This document shows, piece by piece, positions 36,193 through 46,119 of a stretch of 64,000 nucleotides of DNA. Source of the stretch: Mycobacterium sp. HUMS_12744610 (lineage in GTDB: Bacteria; Actinomycetota; Actinomycetes; Mycobacteriales; Mycobacteriaceae); NCBI RefSeq assembly GCF_041206865.1, contig NZ_JBGEDP010000001.1, positions 2,294,001-2,358,000 on the forward strand, read 5' to 3'. Positions within the stretch are counted from its first letter, which is position 1; each line of letters begins with the position of its first letter. The notes under the pieces are model-generated. The model was not told the DNA's origin. It made no database searches and saw only the letters and a list, made by a program, of their open reading frames with translations. The translations under genes and the position numbers were made by a program.

Positions 36193-37710
36193 GTGACACC
36201 GACCCGGGAGATCGATGCCGACTTCCTGGACCTGCCGCGCCACGAGTTGGCCGACGCCGCCTTGACGGCGGCGACCGAGGCCGGGGCCAGCCACGCCGAC
36301 CTGCGGGTTCACCGCATCAGCACCGAGATCATCCAGCTGCGCGACGGCGAGCTCGAGACCGCGGTGGTCAGCCGCGAGGTCGGCCTGGCGGTGCGGGTGA
36401 TCGTCGACGGCACCTGGGGTTTCGCCTCGCACGCCGAGCTGGCGCCGGCCGTCGCGGCCGAGACCGCGCGCCGCGCGGTGCAGGTGGCGACCACGCTGGC
36501 GGCGCTGAACCGCGAGCGCGTCGAGCTGGCGCCCGAGCCGGTGTATGCGGACGCGACCTGGTGCTCGAGTTACCGGATCGACCCGTTCGGCGTCCCGGCA
36601 CCCGAGAAGATCGCGGTGCTGCAGGAGTACTCCGGGCGGCTGCTCGCCGCCGACGGCGTCGACCACGTGTCGGCCGGCCTGAACGCGGTCAAGGAGCAGA
36701 CCTTCTACGCCGACACCTTCGGGTCGTCGATCACCCAGCAGCGGGTGCGCGTGATGCCGTCGCTGGACGCGGTGACCGTGGACACCGCGGCCGGCAGCTT
36801 CGACTCGATGCGCACGCTGGCGCCGCCGATGGGCCGGGGTTGGGAGGCGCTGGCCGGCGACGACGTGTGGAACTGGAGCGAGGAGCTCGCCCAGCTGCCG
36901 GGGCTGCTGGCCGAGAAGATCAAGGCGCCCAGCGTGACGCCCGGGCCCACCGACCTGGTGATCGACCCGACCAACCTGTGGCTGACCATCCACGAATCCA
37001 TCGGGCATGCAACCGAATACGACCGCGCCATCGGGTACGAGGCCGCCTACGCCGGCACCTCGTTCGCGACGCCGGACAAGCTGGGCACCATGCGCTACGG
37101 CTCGCCGGTGATGAACGTGACCGCCGACCGCACCGTCGAACACGGCCTGGCCAGCGTCGGCTACGACGACGAGGGCGTGGCCGCCCAGAGCTGGGATCTG
37201 GTGCGCGACGGGATCTTCGTGGGCTACCAGCTGGACCGGGTGTTCGCCCCGCGGATGGGGCAGCCACGCTCCAACGGGTGCTCGTATGCCGACTCCCCCC
37301 ATCACGTGCCGATCCAGCGGATGGCCAACGTGTCGCTGCAACCGGCGCCCGAGGACGTCGGCACCGCGGAGTTGATCGGCCGCGTCGAGAAGGGCATCTA
37401 CATCGTCGGCGACAAGTCGTGGTCGATCGACATGCAGCGCTACAACTTTCAGTTCACCGGCCAGCGGTTCTTCCGGATCCGCGACGGCCGCTTGGACGGG
37501 CAGCTGCGGGATGTGGCCTATCAGGCCACCACGACCGACTTCTGGAATTCCATGGAAGCCGTCGGTGGTGCGTCGACGTGGCGGCTCGGCGGCGCGTTCA
37601 ACTGCGGCAAGGCCCAGCCCGGCCAGATCGCCGCGGTCAGCCACGGCTGCCCGTCGGCGCTGTTCCGGGGCGTCAATGTGCTCAACACCCGCACCGAGGG
37701 TGGCCGATGA
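36193..37710 (+). CDS. tldD: TldD-family metallopeptidase (Rv2315c-like)
   Basis: A 505-aa TldD/PmbA protein. The metal motif HESIGHATE (residues about 264-272) is the HExxxH zinc site, and NCGKAQPGQ plus SHGCPSALFRGVNV near the end fit the family's metal-binding Cys region. With its partner downstream it forms a cytoplasmic heterodimeric protease that acts on unfolded or modified peptides. GTG 36193 is the start. Confidence 0.93.
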   Translation: MTPTREIDADFLDLPRHELADAALTAATEAGASHADLRVHRISTEIIQLRDGELETAVVSREVGLAVRVIVDGTWGFASHAELAPAVAAETARRAVQVATTLAALNRERVELAPEPVYADATWCSSYRIDPFGVPAPEKIAVLQEYSGRLLAADGVDHVSAGLNAVKEQTFYADTFGSSITQQRVRVMPSLDAVTVDTAAGSFDSMRTLAPPMGRGWEALAGDDVWNWSEELAQLPGLLAEKIKAPSVTPGPTDLVIDPTNLWLTIHESIGHATEYDRAIGYEAAYAGTSFATPDKLGTMRYGSPVMNVTADRTVEHGLASVGYDDEGVAAQSWDLVRDGIFVGYQLDRVFAPRMGQPRSNGCSYADSPHHVPIQRMANVSLQPAPEDVGTAELIGRVEKGIYIVGDKSWSIDMQRYNFQFTGQRFFRIRDGRLDGQLRDVAYQATTTDFWNSMEAVGGASTWRLGGAFNCGKAQPGQIAAVSHGCPSALFRGVNVLNTRTEGGR

Positions 37711-37758
37711 CCGCGTCGGCGACGATGCGGAGCGCAGCGATGCCGAGGAGTGGCGCCG

Positions 37759-39132
37759 ATGATTAGCCCGCAGCACGTCGTGAACCTCGTGTTGGACGAG
37801 GCGGCCAAACTCGGCCGAGCCGACGAGACGATGGTGCTGCTGACCGACCGGGTGGAGGCCACGCTGCGCTGGGCGGGCAATTCGATGACCACCAACGGGG
37901 TTTCGGTCAGCCGCCACATGACCGTGATCTCCATCGTGCGCGATGGGGAGAGCGCGCGTCTGGGCACGGTGGTGTCGGCCGAGGTGGACCCGCGGGTGAT
38001 CCCCGGGCTGGTGGCCGCCTCCCAGAACGCGGCCCGCTCCGCGCCGGAGGCCGGTGACGCCGCGCCCCTGATCGCCGACGCCGGGACTCCGGTCGACTGG
38101 GACGCGCCGGTCTCGGGCACCGGCGCCGAGGTGTTCGCCGACGTCGCCGGGTCGCTGAGCCGGGGATTCCGCGGCGCCGAACGGTTGTACGGGTTCGCCC
38201 ACCACAGCGTGGCGACGACGTTTCTCGCGTCGTCGACGGGACTGCGCAAGCGCTACACCCAGCCCACCGGCGCGGTGGAGATCAACGCCAAGCGCGGCGA
38301 CGCCAGCGCCTGGGCGGGCATCGGCTCGGCCGATTTCGTCGACGTGCCCACCGATCTGTTGCTCGAGCAGTTGTCCACCAGGTTGGGGTGGGCGCAGCGC
38401 CGCGTCGAGCTGCCCGCGGGACGCTACGAGACGATCATGCCCCCGTCGACGGTGGCCGACATGATGATCTACCTGGGCTGGTCGATGTCGGGCCGCGGCG
38501 CCCAGGAGGGCCGGACCGCCTTCTCGGCGCCCGGCGGCGGGACCCGGGTGGGGGAGCGGCTCACCGATCTGCCGTTGACGCTGTTCTCCGACCCGATGGC
38601 CCCCGGTCTGGCGTGCGCGCCGTTCGTCGCGGCGAGCAACTCCTCGGAGACGGTGTCGGTGTTCGACAACGGCATGGAGATCGGGCAGGTCGACTGGATC
38701 CGCAACGGGGTGATCAACGCCCTGGCCTATCCGCGGGCCACGGCCGCCAAGTTCGACACCGATGTGGCCGTCGCCGCCGACAACCTGGTGATGACCGGCG
38801 GGTCGGCCGACCTCGCCGACATGATTGCTGGCACCGAGCGTGGCCTGCTGCTGACAACGCTGTGGTACATCCGCGAGGTCGACCCCACCACGCTGCTGCT
38901 CACCGGGCTGACCCGCGACGGGGTGTACCTCGTCGAGGACGGCGAGGTGACCGCGGCGGTCAACAACTTCCGGTTCAACGAGAGCCCGCTGGACCTGCTG
39001 CGGCGGGCCACCCAGGCCGGCGTCAGCGAGAAGACCCTGCCGCGGGAATGGGGGGACTGGGCCACCCGTGCCGCGATGCCCTCGTTGCGGATACCGGATT
39101 TCCACATGTCCTCGGTGAGCCAGGCGCAGTAG
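37759..39132 (+). CDS. pmbA: TldE/PmbA-family partner protein (Rv2314c-like)
   Basis: A 457-aa PmbA/TldE protein without the HExxxH site of TldD, as expected for the non-catalytic partner that shapes the chamber. The conserved end TRDGVYLVEDGEVTAAVNNF is clear. ATG 37759 was chosen (ATG 37750 is possible). It lies 48 bp after tldD in the same unit. Confidence 0.92.
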   Translation: MISPQHVVNLVLDEAAKLGRADETMVLLTDRVEATLRWAGNSMTTNGVSVSRHMTVISIVRDGESARLGTVVSAEVDPRVIPGLVAASQNAARSAPEAGDAAPLIADAGTPVDWDAPVSGTGAEVFADVAGSLSRGFRGAERLYGFAHHSVATTFLASSTGLRKRYTQPTGAVEINAKRGDASAWAGIGSADFVDVPTDLLLEQLSTRLGWAQRRVELPAGRYETIMPPSTVADMMIYLGWSMSGRGAQEGRTAFSAPGGGTRVGERLTDLPLTLFSDPMAPGLACAPFVAASNSSETVSVFDNGMEIGQVDWIRNGVINALAYPRATAAKFDTDVAVAADNLVMTGGSADLADMIAGTERGLLLTTLWYIREVDPTTLLLTGLTRDGVYLVEDGEVTAAVNNFRFNESPLDLLRRATQAGVSEKTLPREWGDWATRAAMPSLRIPDFHMSSVSQAQ

Positions 39133-39172
39133 CCGATTGCCCAGGGGGCGGGCGCGTTCTAGCGTGTGACGA

Positions 39173-40039
39173 ATGACGGCCCCGGTTTCGCTCGGACACG
39201 ATCAGCTGACGCGGTTGGTGGCCCTGGCGCCGCCGTCCCCGGACAATGCGCGCCTCGCGGCCCTGGTTCGCGGGGTGTGCGCGCGCACGATGTCGCTGCC
39301 CCCGCTGCCCGCGGAACTCGAGGTGAGCGAACCCTCCTCGGAGACCGAAACCGTCGTCGCCGAATTCGCCGAGCAGTTCAGCGCCGACGTCTCGGCGATC
39401 ACCGGCGAGCAACGAGGCCGGCTGTTAAAACAGTTGGGGGAGCGTGCTTTCGTCGTCGTCGTGGCGATGTACATCGCCGACTTCGTCCCACGGGTGCGCG
39501 CCGGGCTGGAGGCCCTCGGCGTGGGCTCGGAGTATCTCGGCTGGGTCAGCGGCCCGGTGGCCTGGGACCACACCAGCGATCTCGCCGAAGTGGTGTTCAA
39601 CGGTTTTCTGCCCGCGGTGGCCCGGATGCGCGCGCTCGATCCCGTCACCTCCGAGGTGGTCCGGCTGCGCGGCGCGGCCCAGCACAACTGCCGGCTGTGC
39701 AAGTCGCTGCGGGAGAGCACCGCGCTCAAGGCCGGGGGCTCGGAGCCGCTGTATGAGGACATCGAACGCTTCGCGACCTCGACGCTGCTGGACGCACGTG
39801 CAAAAGCAGCGCTGCGGTATGCGGATGGGTTAATTTGGACGCCTGCGCACCTCGTCGCCGACGCTGTCGCCGAGGTGCGCTCACGGTTCTCGGAGGCCGA
39901 GGCCGTGGAGCTGACCTTCGACATCATGCGCAATGCCAGCAACAAGGTCGCCGTGTCGCTGGGCGCCGACGCTGCCCGGGTCGAGCAGGGCACCGAGCAA
40001 TATCTTCTCGACGCGAACGGTCAGACCGTCTTCAGCTGA
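39173..40039 (+). CDS. AhpD/carboxymuconolactone decarboxylase-like protein (Rv2313c-like)
   Basis: A 288-aa all-helical protein with an AhpD-type core. [12 protein letters not shown] (about residues 169-180) has the C-x2-C pair followed by the helical CMD region. This suggests a thiol peroxidase-related or protective role, not proven. It follows tldE by 40 bp on the same strand and may be co-transcribed. Confidence 0.75.
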   Translation: MTAPVSLGHDQLTRLVALAPPSPDNARLAALVRGVCARTMSLPPLPAELEVSEPSSETETVVAEFAEQFSADVSAITGEQRGRLLKQLGERAFVVVVAMYIADFVPRVRAGLEALGVGSEYLGWVSGPVAWDHTSDLAEVVFNGFLPAVARMRALDPVTSEVVRLRGAAQHNCRLCKSLRESTALKAGGSEPLYEDIERFATSTLLDARAKAALRYADGLIWTPAHLVADAVAEVRSRFSEAEAVELTFDIMRNASNKVAVSLGADAARVEQGTEQYLLDANGQTVFS

Positions 40040-40450
40040 GTTTGGGGGTGCGCCGTCGTGTCGGGCAACGTCCCGGTGATGGCTCGGCGGTATAGTCACC
40101 GCGCGCAGCGCTGGCGGTAGTTGCTTGCCGCACATGCGAGTTGAATGTTGCCGCGCCCAGTCGACGCATCCCGTGGTGCGCACCAGTTCAAGTAATGGCA
40201 ACCATCCGTTCATGTTCCCGCAATCGGGTGTTATTTCCGTTGCCCGCCGGTGTTTGGCTGCGGCCAGCTAAACTCTTTGCTTGGCACCGATGCCGTTGGT
40301 GGCGGTGACAGTACGTGACAGCGCCACTTGTTTGTGACGATCATCGGCCGCCGCGCGACTGCTGGTCGGGGGTCGAACGACTTTGGGCACTGTTTCACGC
40401 GGCACACGCGTTGAAAGCGGTTGCTTTCCCACGTAGAGAGAGGTTCAGAC
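40040..40450. other. Intergenic region, no gene recognised
   Basis: 411 bases before the DUF732 gene. The GC content falls between 40200 and 40320. No convincing ORF or RNA gene is visible; it probably holds the promoter of the secreted-protein gene. Confidence 0.5.
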
Positions 40451-40882
40451 ATGACTACCACTCGTTCACGCTCGCGCATGCGTGCGTTGTCGGTGGGGGC
40501 TGCCGGCGCCGGATTGATGGCCCTGATGGTGGGCCAGGGCGTTGCTTCGGCACCGCATGCGTCGGCGGGGTGCACGTTGAGTGCCCAGGACGAGCAGTAC
40601 ATCAACCTGCTGGCGCAGGACAAGCTGATCCACGGCACCGACTTCAACGACTGCCACATGGTCGCCGAAGGCAGGTGGTTCGCCCAGCAGGTGCGCACGG
40701 CGTCCGATCCGTTGGCCACCGCGAAGTCCCTGGTCAAGATGGTGGACGACGGGACGCCGGCCAAGGAGGACCAGGCCGAGTTCGAGGTCGAGGCGGCGAT
40801 CTACACCTACGCGCCCGACATGGTTCCCAAGATCAAGGACGAGTTCGCCCACCAGCCCCCGCCGCCGGAGGCCGCTCAGTAA
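40451..40882 (+). CDS. DUF732-family secreted protein
   Basis: A 143-aa secreted protein with a signal peptide at about 1-39, cleaved near ASAGC. The mature part carries two Cys (GCTLSAQ and NDCHMV) that likely pair, typical of small mycobacterial DUF732 proteins, and a Pro-rich end. ATG 40451 has GAGAGAGG about 8 bases upstream. The function is unknown. Confidence 0.82.
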   Translation: MTTTRSRSRMRALSVGAAGAGLMALMVGQGVASAPHASAGCTLSAQDEQYINLLAQDKLIHGTDFNDCHMVAEGRWFAQQVRTASDPLATAKSLVKMVDDGTPAKEDQAEFEVEAAIYTYAPDMVPKIKDEFAHQPPPPEAAQ

Positions 40883-40924
40883 CCGCTGGGGGTTTCGTCG
40901 ACTCCGGCAGCGCAGGAAGGCTCG

Positions 40925-41041
40925 ATGCGCTGGCGGGATGTGCACCACGTCGAGTTCAACGTCCTCGACTACGAGGCGTCGATCGCGTTCTACGGCGCGA
41001 TGTTCGGCTGGATGGGGTTGCTCGAATCGGCTATGAGATAA
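40925..41041 (+). pseudogene. Glyoxalase/VOC-family N-terminal fragment
   Basis: ATG 40925 (with GGAAGG upstream) starts MRWRDVHHVEFNVLDYEASI, then AFYGAMFGWMG: the first beta-alpha-beta of a VOC metalloenzyme with the metal-ligand His. After about residue 31 (41020) the sequence becomes that of the antisense wax-synthase fragment and a TAA follows. A full enzyme would be about 130-160 aa. Confidence 0.75.
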
Positions 41042-41354
41042 GCAAATTCGTGTCGGTCGCCGGGAGCGCGGACCGTTGCGCAATGCATTTGCGAAGAAGG
41101 GGTCGTAGTGATCGATCTCACTCCACACTGGCTGGCCCGCCCCCAGCGGCTTGGCCACCAGTCGGCTGCGAAAGCGCGCCAGCTGCGGCCACCAGTTGAT
41201 GTAGCTTCTCATGGCCGAGTTGATCGGATGCATCGATGATGACGAACGTGATCGTGTGCGCAGGCGTCTTCGAGCTCTGCGTGTGCAATGACAGTGCGTC
41301 GGTCCCCGACATTCGCGTAACCATCGGTGCGCCATCCCCTCTGAAATGAACCAT
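41020..41354 (-). pseudogene. WS/DGAT (triacylglycerol synthase) N-terminal fragment, frameshifted
   Basis: Reading the reverse strand in three successive frames gives MVTRMSGTDALSLHTQ with FVIIDASDQLGHEKLHQLVA, then PQLARFRSRLVAKPLGAGQ with VWSEIDHYDP, then CATVRAPGDRHEFAYLIA. These are the usual first 110 residues of mycobacterial wax-ester synthase/diacylglycerol acyltransferases. A short deletion near 41190 and a shift near 41085 break the frame. The catalytic HHxxxDG part is absent. The fragment abuts the VOC remnant, so both lie at a rearrangement scar. Confidence 0.8.
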
Positions 41355-42165
41355 CGAAGCCTCGAACCAACACCGCCAACCGCTGATGCTGGCTTCTTCA
41401 ATTCGATTGGTAGGGTCTCTAGTCGCCGAAGCATGCGTGACGACGTCGGATGCCTGGCGTCACGCGCGGCCATGGTTCTCGGACCGCGGTCTTCGAATCG
41501 TCAATATCGTCGAGTCGCCGAAGCTTGCTCCGGGAAACTCACGCCTCGGCAGGGTCTCATCAATATCAAAGTCACTGAACGCCTTGGATACTGGGGCGTC
41601 GCATCTCATGTCGGCGGTGTCCCGCGTTACGGGTCCGGTAGGCGCACTGGCACGGGAGGAGACGCGAGGCAAGGCTCCCGCAGAACCAGTGGTCGATTTC
41701 GGCTGCTGCAAGACCCCTTGAGATCGTCACTGTCCGACGAGAACGCCGACACCGACGGCCCGCGCCGAATCACCGATTCCACAGTTGAAGCCGTGCTCCA
41801 TGTCGTCCACACGGCAAAGAACCGACGGCGGCCTGGTACCGGCTGCTTGACACCCAGTTGCACACCAAGGGCCATCCGCAGCAGATCACGATGAGCAACC
41901 TTTTCGGGCCCGACGCTGTCTGCGAACGTATGCCATATGCGACGAAGATAGAAGATTCGACCATGGATTTGGTGCGCACTCGACTTGCGCCGGCGATCAC
42001 CGGCAGCGGACGCGGTGGCGATTCACCCCGGCAAGAGACCTCCAGGGATCTCCGGCGAAGCGAGCGGTCCGGTCAGGGTCCGCCGGCAGTTGCCTTGGGG
42101 TCTGCCGTTGCCAACCGGCGCGGCGCGCGTTGGCGAATCGGCGGCGATTGGCGCATCATCACGCT
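41355..42165. other. Decayed intergenic region
   Basis: 811 bases with lower GC than the flanks and only short, unrecognised open frames (for example + 41386-41721 and - 41460-41711). No family similarity, start signals or RNA gene could be supported. Given the broken genes next to it, it is probably residual mobile or deleted DNA. Confidence 0.5.
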
Positions 42166-42969
42166 ATGAGACGCGAAGTGGGCGCCGAGATCGAGGTCGA
42201 AATCACCGCGCCCACATCGCTGGAGTTTCAGATTGCCGTTGCTCCGCATCCGCGCACCGAGGTCTTCGAGTCGCTGCGTTTCGTGCTGAACGGTCGGCCC
42301 GTCGAGCCTCTGGAAGTCAGCGGTGTGCATGGCAACCGCATCCACAAGTTCGACGCGGCGGTGGGCACATTGAGAGTCGATTACGCGGCGACGATCGTGG
42401 GTCAGACCGATCCGGCTCCGGTGACCGATTACGACCTTTCGATGTATCTGCGCCCTAGCCGCTATGCCGAAGCCGACAAGTTCTACGGCTTCGCCGCAAC
42501 CGAGTTCGGAACCTACGGTGATTCGGCGACGCTGTTGGAGAATGTGAGCTCATGGGTAGGCACCAGGCTGAACTACGTCCCCGGCTCAAGCGATCCGATC
42601 GATGGGGCGGTGGACACGTTGCTCGCCGGCAAAGGCGTGTGCCGCGACTTCGCGCATCTGGTGGTGGCGCTGCTGCGCGCGGTCAACGTCCCGGCCCGCC
42701 TCGTGTCGGTGTACGCGCCGGGCGTCTATCCGATGGATTTTCACGCGGTGGCCGAGGCATACGTCAAGGGGCAATGGCGGGTGGTCGACGCGACGCTGCT
42801 GGCGCCGCGGCAAACCCTGGTCCGCATAGCCACCGGTCGTGACGCCGCCGACACCGCGTTTCTCGATAATCACAGGGGCCAGATCACGCTCGACCGACTG
42901 GTCGTCACCGCGGTCGTCGACGGGGACTTGCCTTCGGACTCGATCGACCAACTGGTTTCCATCCGCTGA
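42166..42969 (+). CDS. Transglutaminase-like cysteine protease family protein
   Basis: A 267-aa protein with an N-terminal beta domain and a transglutaminase core. The catalytic Cys is in GKGVCRDFAHLVVALLRA (about residue 162), the His in YPMDFHAVAEAYV and the Asp in WRVVDATLLAP. Proteins of this type hydrolyse or crosslink peptides. ATG 42166 was chosen; upstream in-frame codons look non-coding. No signal peptide, so it is cytoplasmic. It resembles Rv2569c-type proteins. Confidence 0.87.
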   Translation: MRREVGAEIEVEITAPTSLEFQIAVAPHPRTEVFESLRFVLNGRPVEPLEVSGVHGNRIHKFDAAVGTLRVDYAATIVGQTDPAPVTDYDLSMYLRPSRYAEADKFYGFAATEFGTYGDSATLLENVSSWVGTRLNYVPGSSDPIDGAVDTLLAGKGVCRDFAHLVVALLRAVNVPARLVSVYAPGVYPMDFHAVAEAYVKGQWRVVDATLLAPRQTLVRIATGRDAADTAFLDNHRGQITLDRLVVTAVVDGDLPSDSIDQLVSIR

Positions 42970-43137
42970 GGACGCATGGCCCTCGATCAGCTGAGCACGA
43001 CAACCGGCTTGCCTCGTTCCTCCGGACCGGCCGAGTAGTGTGGAGGCACCGGCGATATTTCGTACCTGACTATTCAAGCCATGTCGTCGCCGATTCGAAT
43101 GATCTGGCCGTTTCGCGGTCAAGACGGGAGCGTCGCG

Positions 43138-43608
43138 ATGACGCTGAAAACCGACCATATGGGTGCCCGGCACCCGGATGTTCCACCGGTGCACACACCG
43201 CGTTTGAGGCTGAAACGCAAGGCGCCCCAGAGCGGGTATGTCGATGGGGCTTGGTGGCCGCGCAGCTCGAATCTCACGGCGGAGCTGCCGGACTTGCTGT
43301 CGGTGCTGTCAGTTCGACTCGGGCCGATTGGCCGTGTGATCTACAACCTGAGCGAATGGGTGACGCCGCCCGCAAAGTTCGTGACTGACGGACGAACGGT
43401 ACGACTCGACGGATATCGCCTCCAGCCGGCTAACACCGTCGAAGTGCTGGGGTTCGATCACAACAAAATCGTCTTGCTGGTCGTTTCGCCGCGAGCCGAG
43501 CCGAACCAGGCTCACGCGATCATGATGACCGCAGCCAGTTTCGACAACATCTCGCCGGTCGAGGGCCTGCTGATGGTTAGCCCTGAACAGGGGGAAGCCG
43601 GCGTATAG
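43138..43608 (+). CDS. DUF5994-family hypothetical protein
   Basis: A 156-aa mycobacterial protein. ATG 43138 has GGGAG 7 bases upstream; ATG 43081 would add 19 unlikely residues. Family-like parts are PRLRLKRKAPQSGYVDGAWW, then ELPDLLSVLSVRLGPIGRV and the C-terminal MMTAASFDNISP. Such genes often occur in multi-copy families near other small ORFs; the function is unknown. Confidence 0.75.
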   Translation: MTLKTDHMGARHPDVPPVHTPRLRLKRKAPQSGYVDGAWWPRSSNLTAELPDLLSVLSVRLGPIGRVIYNLSEWVTPPAKFVTDGRTVRLDGYRLQPANTVEVLGFDHNKIVLLVVSPRAEPNQAHAIMMTAASFDNISPVEGLLMVSPEQGEAGV

Positions 43609-43670
43609 GCCCGAGCAGTCGGGCATTGCGCGAAATTGTTGTCAATCAACTCGCCTCGAGCCGCCGCGGG

Positions 43671-44723
43671 CTAGGTATCGCGAGCGCGTCGCGAATCGAA
43701 GGCGTTGTGGCACAGTCCTAAACGCCGGGCATGCTGCAAAGTTGCGATCACCGCCAGGGTCGCCGCGGCGCCCTGGTTGTTGTCCACGCCGGCCTCGTGC
43801 AAGGCGTTGTATCCGCCGCCTGTGTCCGGGTCCCACATCGGCTCTCCCGCGTCGTTGTCGCCCATGAACCAGGCCGCTGCGGCCCTGACGCCGGCGGGCC
43901 AGATCGGATCGGCGTCGGTGGCGGCCGCGCGCGCGCACGCGTCGGCGAGCGTGGACACCTCGATGGGAAGCTGATCGAATCCGGGTCTGGTGTCCTCCGC
44001 GCCTCGGCCCCCAACAGGGGTAGGCGACAAATGGCCGTTTTCCGTTTCGTATGCGACCAGCCACGCCAACAGATCCAGCCCCTGCCGAATCAGCGTCGTG
44101 TCGGCCAGCGCGGTACCGGCGGCGATCATCGCCTCGGGCACAATGGCGTTGGCGTAGGTGAGTCGAGGCTCGGGCCACGGCCACGCCACGTCTGTGTTCG
44201 GTGCAGGCGCCGACGCGGCATAGTCTGTGAGCAGTGCGCGAGCCGTGTGTTGTGTTGGGTCGAAGGAGAGGAGTTCGGCAGCGCCGAGTGCCGCGAACGC
44301 CATCGCGCGCGGGCATAGCGATCGCTCCCGGGCGGCGCACTCGAACTGCATGATGGCAGAGTGGCGGGCCCAGGCGACATTGCTGTGGGCGGCCGCGGTC
44401 CCCAGACCCCAGATGCACCGCCCCCAGGGGCCCTCCAGGGCGGGCTCGTCGACCCAGCTTCCGCTGCTGTCCATCCGATTGCGGCACGCGCCGGTGAGGG
44501 ACTGTGCGTCGTTCAAGAACCGCAGCGCAACACCGGCCAGGCCGTTCAGGATTCGATCGGGGCCATGGTCTCGGGTGGCGACGACAAGCACTCGCGCCAC
44601 GTCGTCGGTGCAGTAACCGTGTTCGGGCAGCGGCTCGGCCAAGCGCGCTTGCTCCAAGGTGCCACGACGGTCCGTCAGCCGCAGCAGGTGATCGAACTTC
44701 GGGGCTGGTGCCGCGGTGGTCAT
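43671..44723 (-). CDS. Alpha/alpha-toroid glycosidase-like protein
   Basis: A 350-aa helical protein with repeated Trp/Gly-rich turns: KFDHLLRLTDRRG at the start, GYCTDDVARVLVVA, WGRCIWGLGTAAAHS, WPWPEPRLTYANAIVPEAM. This pattern is seen in proteins encoded with GT4 glycosyltransferases and GH130 phosphorylases. It may act on an oligosaccharide, but no catalytic pair can be assigned. Its ATG overlaps the TGA of the glycosyltransferase (44720-44723), so the two are co-translated. No signal peptide. Confidence 0.7.
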   Translation of the reverse strand: MTTAAPAPKFDHLLRLTDRRGTLEQARLAEPLPEHGYCTDDVARVLVVATRDHGPDRILNGLAGVALRFLNDAQSLTGACRNRMDSSGSWVDEPALEGPWGRCIWGLGTAAAHSNVAWARHSAIMQFECAARERSLCPRAMAFAALGAAELLSFDPTQHTARALLTDYAASAPAPNTDVAWPWPEPRLTYANAIVPEAMIAAGTALADTTLIRQGLDLLAWLVAYETENGHLSPTPVGGRGAEDTRPGFDQLPIEVSTLADACARAAATDADPIWPAGVRAAAAWFMGDNDAGEPMWDPDTGGGYNALHEAGVDNNQGAAATLAVIATLQHARRLGLCHNAFDSRRARDT

Positions 44724-45898
44724 ACCCGTGCCCGTCGCTGCGCCAGGATCCGATGCGCGAGCCCCAGATACGCACGCGCGACGAGTGGCCAGGCCATTGC
44801 CGGCGCTAATCTCCTGGACTCGGCCGCCATGGCGCCGGCGAGGCGCGGCTCTGTCAGTACTCGGCGCAGGGCACCCGCCAGCGCATCGGGGTCGTCATGG
44901 GCGACGACAATCCCGGCCCCGGTGGCGAGCAGCTCGACGGCGTGCGGGAACGCGGTGGCCACGACCGGGCGGCCGCTCGCGACGGCGTCGACCAGAGCGC
45001 TGGAGGTCACCTGATCGGTCGAGTCGTAGGGCAAGACCACGACCGCCGCGGCCTGGACGAGGGCGGTCAGCATCGCAACGTTGCGGTAACCCGTATCGAA
45101 GCACACCGAATCCGCCACGCCGCTGCGCAGCGCCTGGTCTATCCGGGCATTGCGGTACGCCTCGCCATCGGTGGCGAGCACCTTCGGGTGCGTTCGGCCC
45201 GCAACCAGGTACCGCGGCCGGCCGGGCAGGTCGTTGAGCGACCCCATCGCCTCGATCACGCGCTCGATGCCCTTGCCCGGGCCCAGCAGGCCCCGGGTCA
45301 ACACGATGGGTCGACCACTCCGCACGCAAGGGGCCTTCGTCGGGACAGTCGCCCCGTGTGGGATGGTGGTGACTTTGCGGTGGTCGATGTCGAAGCGCTC
45401 ACGCAGCCGTTGGCCGGCCGCCTCCGACATCACGATCACCTGGTCCACCTGTGCGGCAACGGCTTCGAACATCGAACGTTGTTGTCGCTTAGGTTCTTTG
45501 AGAATACTATGAGCGATCAAGATCGATGGGACGCGCAGTCGCTGGATGATCCCCACGAGTTCGTCGTCGTCGACGCCTCCGTAGCTGCCGAACTCATGGT
45601 GGAGGATGGCGATGTCGATTTCATTCAGCGAATCGGCGCATGCTGCAACCGAGGCCGCTGAGCCGTTGACCAACTCTGCGATGACACGCGTACTCGACGA
45701 CGGCGGGCCGTCGGACACGCGAACGATGCTGACGTCTGCGCCATTTGTACTCAAACCGTGGGCCAGAGCGGCGCTGAACGCTGCCAGCCCGCATGGTGTC
45801 GGTGGATAACTACCCAGGATGCCGAAACTCGGTGCGTCAGAGAGTCCCTGTCCATCAGGGGAATCCATCAACGATGGAAATCCATACGAGGCGGTCAA
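44720..45898 (-). CDS. GT4-family glycosyltransferase
   Basis: A 392-aa GT-B glycosyltransferase. SFGILGSYPPTPCGLAAFSA marks the N-terminal domain, IPHGATVP the hinge, and GLLGPGKGIERVIEAM starts the nucleotide-sugar domain. A donor-binding region is visible as VLPYDSTDQVTSSALVDAVA and GRPVVATAFPHAVELL. TTG 45898 is the start. It is the first gene of a two-gene unit with the toroid protein. The acceptor and donor are unknown. Confidence 0.87.
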   Translation of the reverse strand: MTASYGFPSLMDSPDGQGLSDAPSFGILGSYPPTPCGLAAFSAALAHGLSTNGADVSIVRVSDGPPSSSTRVIAELVNGSAASVAACADSLNEIDIAILHHEFGSYGGVDDDELVGIIQRLRVPSILIAHSILKEPKRQQRSMFEAVAAQVDQVIVMSEAAGQRLRERFDIDHRKVTTIPHGATVPTKAPCVRSGRPIVLTRGLLGPGKGIERVIEAMGSLNDLPGRPRYLVAGRTHPKVLATDGEAYRNARIDQALRSGVADSVCFDTGYRNVAMLTALVQAAAVVVLPYDSTDQVTSSALVDAVASGRPVVATAFPHAVELLATGAGIVVAHDDPDALAGALRRVLTEPRLAGAMAAESRRLAPAMAWPLVARAYLGLAHRILAQRRARV

Positions 45899-46119
45899 GG
45901 TGATCCCAACTAGCGGTGGTCACCTGCGTGCCCGGCGTGAGCGGTTGCTCGGTGCGATCAGTCATGGCAAGGCTGACTCGGCCCGGGCTGCCTGGATTTC
46001 CAACTTGTTTGAGGATACACCCATGCCTCCGTGCGACGCCTGAAGACCCACTGACCCCGGTCTTGGAGTACAGTCGGAGCACCGGGACCAATCAGGCCCC
46101 CATGATGAAGGGGTCAGCG

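Noticed and set aside
35260..39105. 1281-aa reverse frame extending uspA through tldD/tldE
   Set aside because: Only the first 290 residues from 36132 match a permease; the rest is antisense to clear TldD/TldE genes.
41386..41721. 111-aa + frame in the decayed region
   Set aside because: No similarity and no start signal; surrounded by broken genes.
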